This document shows positions 58,012-64,000 of a stretch of DNA of 64,000 bases, one piece after another. How positions within the stretch are numbered: the stretch's first letter is position 1; the number at the start of each line of letters is the position of its first letter. Origin of the DNA: Pseudoalteromonas sp. GCY (GTDB lineage: Bacteria; Pseudomonadota; Gammaproteobacteria; Enterobacterales; Alteromonadaceae); assembly GCF_016695175.1 (NCBI RefSeq), contig NZ_CP068022.1, forward strand, positions 353,501 to 417,500. Reading direction: 5' to 3'. Position numbers and translations under genes: made by a program. The notes under the pieces are model-generated. The model did not search any database. It had not been told where the DNA came from and worked only from the letters and a program-made list of their open reading frames with translations.

Positions 58012-58869
58012 GTGCACCCAAGAAACAAGCATAACTCAGGCTATGATCTAGACAAGCTCATGGCAATTGAACCCGCTTTAAAGAATTTTACTTACAACCG
58101 AGCTGATGGCATAAAAAGCGTCGACTTCACTAATCCAGATGCCGTAAAACTGTTGAATAAAGCATTGCTTAAATCAGACTACGATATACAAGTTTGGGAT
58201 ATCCCTGCACAATTTTTATGCCCGCCGGTTCCAGGCAGAGCAGACTATATCCATGCGTTGAAAGATCTGTTAGATAAAAGTAACTTGCCCGATAAGGTGC
58301 AAGGTGTAGATATTGGCACTGGTGCCAATTTGATCTACCCCATCTTAGGATCAAGAGAGTATAACTGGCGCTTTGTTGCCTCTGATATCAATCCTCTTGC
58401 TGTGAAGTGTGCCAAAACCATCGCAGAACTAAATAAGTTGCCGGTAAAAGTGATGCAACAAAAGCAGCCTAATCACTTTTTTAAAACGATAATAAAAGCA
58501 AACCAGTTTTATCATTTTTCAATATGTAACCCGCCCTTCCATGCCAGTGAAGCAGATGCAAACAAGGGCACGCAAAGAAAGTGGAAAAACCTAAACAGAG
58601 CACCACAAGCGTCGCTAAACTTTGGTGGCCAAGCTCAAGAGTTATGGTGTGAAGGTGGAGAAAAGCGCTTTATACTGGATATGATCTCTGAGAGTGTCAC
58701 TTTCAAAGAGCAAGTTTACTGGTTTACTTCCCTTATCTCGAATAAAGACAACGTAAAACCACTTAAACAACAACTTAAACAGGTCGCTGCCGAACAAGTG
58801 AAATTGATCGAGATGGAACAAGGTAATAAAACAAGCCGTTTTATCGCCTGGAGTTTTTTCAAACCCTAG
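58012..58869 (+). CDS. rlmF: 23S rRNA m6A1618 methyltransferase RlmF
   Basis: Methylates N6 of adenine 1618 in 23S rRNA using S-adenosylmethionine. The 285 residues start from a GTG with MHPRNKHNSGYD. They contain the Rossmann motif VQGVDIGTGANLIYPI, the amino-methyltransferase motif CNPPFHAS, and the family-specific LNFGGQAQELWCEGGEKRFI. TATAAT at 57981-57986 is a likely -10 region. Its position near an rRNA operon is probably coincidental. Confidence 0.94.
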   Translation: MHPRNKHNSGYDLDKLMAIEPALKNFTYNRADGIKSVDFTNPDAVKLLNKALLKSDYDIQVWDIPAQFLCPPVPGRADYIHALKDLLDKSNLPDKVQGVDIGTGANLIYPILGSREYNWRFVASDINPLAVKCAKTIAELNKLPVKVMQQKQPNHFFKTIIKANQFYHFSICNPPFHASEADANKGTQRKWKNLNRAPQASLNFGGQAQELWCEGGEKRFILDMISESVTFKEQVYWFTSLISNKDNVKPLKQQLKQVAAEQVKLIEMEQGNKTSRFIAWSFFKP

Positions 58870-59206
58870 CAATGTGTATATGGTGGGAACGAATTTATCT
58901 CGCGAGGTTTTCTACCTAAAAAGCATAAAAACCCGTCGCATTGCTGCTACGGGTTTTTATGTACATGGTTTTTTTACCGGAACTTCATTGCAACCCATCG
59001 ACGGGTAAACCACCTCCTACCATATTGCACTGTGCTTATGCTGTGGTGGGAGCGCATTTACTTAGGTTAGAAAACCTCGCGAGGTTTTTTATATCCCAAA
59101 CAACAAAAAACCCGTCGTATTGTTGAAACGGGTTTTGATGTACATGGGTGTTCCACATTATTTCTGAGCCGAAACTTTCATTGCAACCCATCGGCGGATA
59201 AACCAC
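58870..59206. repeat. Repeat array downstream of the rRNA operon, distal part
   Basis: One partial unit (58879-58926), one full unit (about 58927-59104) and the first part of a second unit (from 59105) of a 180-207-bp tandem repeat. Each unit holds two terminator-like hairpins, AAACCCGTCG...CGGGTTT and AAACCTCGCGAGGTTT. Between them is a third, larger inverted repeat (CTCCTACCAT with ATGGTGGGAG). The array continues beyond the IS element at 60611. No gene is present; a 55-60-codon frame across it has no ribosome-binding site and is repeat-derived. Confidence 0.85.
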
Positions 59207-59239
59207 CTTATATGGACTCCTCCAATTGTACAAGCCACT

Positions 59240-59420
59240 TTTAGCATTATTGGTGTGATTGCGTGCTTATATCCGGGCTCTTGATGAGGTGCTACCTCGG
59301 CCTCTTTGATGTATTCGCGCCCTTGTGCCTTATCTCCTACGCGGTATTTGTATACACCTGCGCTTTAACAGGCTCTCAAGGGTGGGTCTCACCGCTTAAT
59401 GCTCTATCTTGGCTTGTTCA
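59240..59420 (-). ncRNA. Candidate bridge RNA / seekRNA of the IS1111-type element
   Basis: Read on the minus strand downstream of the transposase stop. Four guide-like segments occur in the order expected for a target loop followed by a donor loop. CCACC (59381-59385) equals the left target half. GTAGGAG (59334-59340) is the complement of the right target half plus core. ATACATC (59308-59314) equals the element's right end plus the first core base. ATATAAG (59266-59272) is the complement of core plus left end. The two donor segments flank a small hairpin (GAGGTAGCACCTC, 59286-59298), and another stem lies between the target segments. The guide logic is the one established for IS110/IS1111 RNAs; the transcript ends here are my estimate. 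Confidence 0.65.
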
Positions 59421-59495
59421 ATACTGGGGGTAATCTCAGTATGCTTTTTGCTTTCTTTTTCTGTTTATCTTGATTTGTTCTTCTGTTACTCAGTG

Positions 59496-60527
59496 CTATG
59501 CCGCTAAGATTTTTGGCTCGTATGTTGAACCGTTTTTAAGTAAGGCATAGGCAGTTCTAACCGTTTTGTTGGTCAATGCAATGGCAACACATTTCACGCT
59601 TTTCTTGGCGAGTAGGTTTTTTATCCAGCGTTCTTTCTCTGTGGTCGCTTCTTTATGTTTTAGCCTGCTGACTACCGTTCTTGCACCGAGAAACAGGTTT
59701 TTCCTTAATGTATTGCCTCGTCTTTTGGGGATATGACCTATCTTGGCTTTTCCGCCTGATGAGTGCTGGGTCGGTGTAACACCTGCACATGCCGCCGCCC
59801 CTCTGGCATCACTAAATTGTGAAGTATTGCCTAAAAAGGATAGCAGCTCTATCGCGATAATTGGGCCAACGCCTTCTAATGCCATTAAACGCTGGCAGCT
59901 CTCATTTTGCTTGGTTATCGCTTCAACTTGTTTATGTAGCTGTGCTTTAGCGTCGCATTGTGTTTTATATAGGTCATAACTCACCGCGAGTGCTTGTTTT
60001 AATGCGATGGGGAGCGCATTTTCAGCATCTTCTAAAATATCTGGAACGACTTGTGTTAACGCAGCATCGCCTTGATTAATGACAACACCAAACTCTAATA
60101 GCAATCCACGTATTTGATTTGAAAGCTGAGTCTTTTGTTTATCTACTAAGGTTCTCGCTTGGCTCAATGATTGTAACGTTTGCTCTTCAACTGTCATGAT
60201 TTTACAGGGCTTCACGTTGTATGCTTGGCTTGCACTGGCAATGGCGAGAACATCGTTTGCATCGGTTTTTTGGCCTTGCCTAAACGCTTTTACGAACTTA
60301 GGGGGAAGCAACATGACGTCGTGCCCCAGTGACAGTGCTTTGCGAGCAATATGCTGGGCGCTACCACAAGCTTCCATCACGACCTTTGAACCCTCGGTTT
60401 TTGCTAGCAACTCAAGCATAGGTTCGCGTTTCATTGGCTTATTAAACTTGAGTTTATTGCCTTTCAGCTGTGCCACCTGGAAAATGTTTTTTGCCAAGTC
60501 GATAGCAATTAAATTAGACTGTGTCAT
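59496..60527 (-). CDS. IS110/IS1111-family transposase
   Basis: The 343-residue recombinase is intact. The RuvC-like DEDD domain shows Asp10 (AIDLAKN), Glu52 (VVMEACGS), Asp89 and Asp92 (KTDANDVLAIA). A coiled-coil region lies around 120-215. The C-terminal Transposase_20 domain has ALEGVGPIIAIELLSFLG, and the serine cluster Ser256-Ser257 in TPTQHSSGGKAKIGH provides the second catalytic residue of this family. The start is the ATG at 60525-60527, with AAGGAG seven bases upstream at 60535-60540. That ribosome-binding site lies in one arm of a 14-bp inverted repeat whose other arm is the element's end. Confidence 0.95.
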   Translation of the reverse strand: MTQSNLIAIDLAKNIFQVAQLKGNKLKFNKPMKREPMLELLAKTEGSKVVMEACGSAQHIARKALSLGHDVMLLPPKFVKAFRQGQKTDANDVLAIASASQAYNVKPCKIMTVEEQTLQSLSQARTLVDKQKTQLSNQIRGLLLEFGVVINQGDAALTQVVPDILEDAENALPIALKQALAVSYDLYKTQCDAKAQLHKQVEAITKQNESCQRLMALEGVGPIIAIELLSFLGNTSQFSDARGAAACAGVTPTQHSSGGKAKIGHIPKRRGNTLRKNLFLGARTVVSRLKHKEATTEKERWIKNLLAKKSVKCVAIALTNKTVRTAYALLKNGSTYEPKILAA

Positions 60528-60608
60528 GTATGGACTCCTTATTTGGTAAAAGTGTTTTGCAATATCTTTATACCGTACTCTCCCGATAAGGGGGAGGAGT
60601 CCATACAT
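60526..60608 (-). promoter_or_regulatory. Fold-back repeat covering the transposase ribosome-binding site
   Basis: A perfect 14-bp inverted repeat: 60526-60539 and 60595-60608, separated by 55 bp. In RNA reading into the element from outside, the terminal arm could pair with the segment AGGAGTCCATACAT that holds the Shine-Dalgarno sequence and the first two bases of the start codon. An RNA starting inside the element would lack the blocking arm. Confidence 0.55.
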
Positions 60609-60610
60609 CT

Positions 60611-60893
60611 CCTACCATATTGCACTGTGCTTAAACTGTGGTGGGAGTGAGTTTACCTCGCGAGGTTTTTTATATCCCAAACAACAAAAAACCCGTCGTA
60701 TTGTTGAAACGGGTTTTGATGTACATGGGTGTTCCACATTATTTCTGAGCCGAAGCTTTCATTGCAACCCATCGGCGGGTAAACCACCTCCTACCATGTT
60801 GCATAGTGCTTATGCTATGGTGGGAGCGCATTTACTTAGGTTAGAAAACCTCACGAGGTTTTTTATATCTCAAATTTCTATAACCCAAACAGC
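60611..60893. repeat. Repeat array downstream of the rRNA operon, proximal part
   Basis: The remainder of the IS-split unit (60611-60686) and a further full unit (about 60687-60893), next to the rRNA terminator. The full unit again contains AAACCCGTCG, the CTCCTACCAT/ATGGTGGGAG inverted repeat and AACCTCACGAGGTT. Part of the unit, read on the minus strand, resembles the 3' half of 5S rRNA (CTCAGAA, then TGTGGA..ACCCATGT), suggesting decay of duplicated 5S copies. Confidence 0.8.
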
Positions 60894-60924
60894 AAAAAAC
60901 CCGTCGCATTACTGCGACGGGTTT
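60894..60924 (-). terminator. Terminator of the rRNA operon
   Basis: A perfect 10-bp stem (ACCCGTCGCA with TGCGACGGGT) with a four-base loop, read on the minus strand, is followed by a run of T. It lies about 10 bp after the 5S rRNA and has the same core as the hairpins in the downstream repeat units. Confidence 0.92.
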
Positions 60925-60934
60925 CTCTTATTTG

Positions 60935-61050
60935 GCCCTGGCGATGTTCTACTTTCACATGGGTAATCCACACTATCATCGACGCTGTTTTGTTTCACTT
61001 CTGAGTTCGGCATGGGGTCAGGTGGGTCCAAAACGCTATAGTCACCAGGA
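60935..61050 (-). rRNA. rrf: 5S ribosomal RNA
   Basis: Recognised on the minus strand by the paired ends CCTGGTGAC and CATCGCCAGG, the loop segment CCCACCTGACCCCATGCCGAACTCAGAAGTGAAAC (split in conserved blocks), and GTGGATTACCCATGTGAAAGTAG. Length is about 116 nt. It is the last gene of the rRNA operon, with no tRNA between it and the 23S gene. Confidence 0.95.
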
Positions 61051-61167
61051 AATTCTGTTCATCAATGAAGTCTCCCTCATCAATGTAAATCCGGAAAAAG
61101 CTTATTAAATTCTTTTGTCTACTTTAGTCTATTAACTTCTGTCGCTTATAAACCACTTTGGCGTTGT
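61051..61167 (-). other. 23S-5S spacer
   Basis: A 117-bp AT-rich transcribed spacer between 23S and 5S rRNA. No tRNA is visible. Confidence 0.85.

Positions 61168-64000
<2,833 letters not shown>

Larger units (their letters stand above)
59207..60610 (-). mobile_element. Complete IS110-family (IS1111-type) insertion sequence
   Basis: An element of about 1402 bp inserted into the second unit of the rRNA-tail repeat. Comparison with intact copies of the same unit (59007-59021 and 60781-60795, AAACCACCTCCTACC) shows the left flank ending in CCACCT and the right flank starting with CTCCTACC. A CT dinucleotide is therefore shared at both ends, with no other duplication, as for IS110-type recombination at a core. 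Terminal inverted repeats TATGGACTCCTCC (59211-59223) and GGAGGAGTCCATA (60593-60605) are perfect over 13 bp. The transposase gene runs on the minus strand, with about 80 bp upstream and about 290 bp of non-coding sequence downstream. Terminal repeats and a long downstream non-coding end are features of the IS1111 subgroup. Confidence 0.9.

Noticed and set aside
58941..59126. Short open frame of about 55-60 codons in the rRNA-tail repeat
   Set aside because: It covers two terminator hairpins, has no ribosome-binding site, and its sister units are broken by stops, so it is a by-product of the repeat.
58870..60930. Possible CRISPR array because of regularly spaced repeats
   Set aside because: The units are about 200 bp, continuous, and lack unique spacers; they contain terminators and 5S-like pieces instead.

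Overview
The window is from a marine gammaproteobacterium of the Alteromonadales and most resembles Pseudoalteromonas. This rests on the low-to-moderate GC content, the TonB receptors with Alteromonadales-style neighbours, and the gene pairs FadI/FadJ, ECF sigma/DUF3379, RegB/RegA-like and EpmC/YfcL. It is chromosomal and mostly housekeeping or metabolic. I see no prophage, integron, CRISPR array or defence island. The mobile DNA comprises one complete IS110/IS1111-type element, one MITE-like element and shorter inverted-repeat elements.

Layout. 1-5.8 kb (minus strand): catalase-peroxidase KatG, cut by the window edge, then an overlapping hflK-hflC-nhaA operon. 5.9-8.2 kb (minus): a PLP racemase of the alanine/ornithine racemase type, translationally coupled to a DUF1611 (DgcN-like) protein. 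8.5-8.7 kb: a candidate small RNA on the plus strand. 8.7-15.9 kb (minus): a copper/silver efflux cluster with a small Cys/His-rich periplasmic protein, DUF411, TolC-type channel, CusB carrying two CusF-like domains, and CusA. 16-24 kb: an outer-membrane beta-barrel, a decayed LysE-type gene, DUF4336, AbgT transporter, HDOD protein, divergent Nramp transporter, and the epmC / NAD-kinase-like / yfcL operon. 24-29.5 kb (minus): a PAS-GGDEF cyclase, and the anaerobic-type beta-oxidation pair fadI-fadJ with a FadR-like operator upstream and a MITE between fadJ and its terminator. 29.8-36.7 kb (plus): a six-gene MoxR-DUF58-DUF4381-VWA-VWA/TPR-BatD operon. 36.8-40 kb: ECF sigma and anti-sigma, Tim44-like protein, glycerate-kinase-like protein. 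40-47.6 kb: two convergent TonB receptors, small membrane and zinc-ribbon proteins, and a RegB/RegA-like two-component pair. 47.7-52.3 kb: FabH-like synthase, PepD, M17 aminopeptidase, and a small LETM1-like protein. 52.8-58.9 kb: a TonB receptor followed by a TPR-sulfotransferase, an alpha/beta hydrolase, and RlmF. 58.9-64 kb: a tandem repeat array with terminators downstream of an rRNA operon, interrupted by the IS110-family element, then 5S and most of 23S rRNA (minus strand, 5' end beyond the window).

The strongest discovery-type signal is the IS110-family element at 59207-60610. Its long non-coding end downstream of the transposase contains, in order, four short segments matching the left and right halves of its target and of its own joined ends, all meeting at a CT core. 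That is what a bridge RNA (seekRNA) of IS1111-type elements should look like, read here directly from the sequence. The same element carries a perfect 14-bp inverted repeat that could hide the transposase ribosome-binding site in read-through transcripts. Other points worth a second look are the DUF1611/racemase pair, the hflKC-nhaA operon, the CusB-CusF-CusF fusion whose second CusF domain has lost three of four copper ligands, and the TonB receptor / TPR-sulfotransferase pair.
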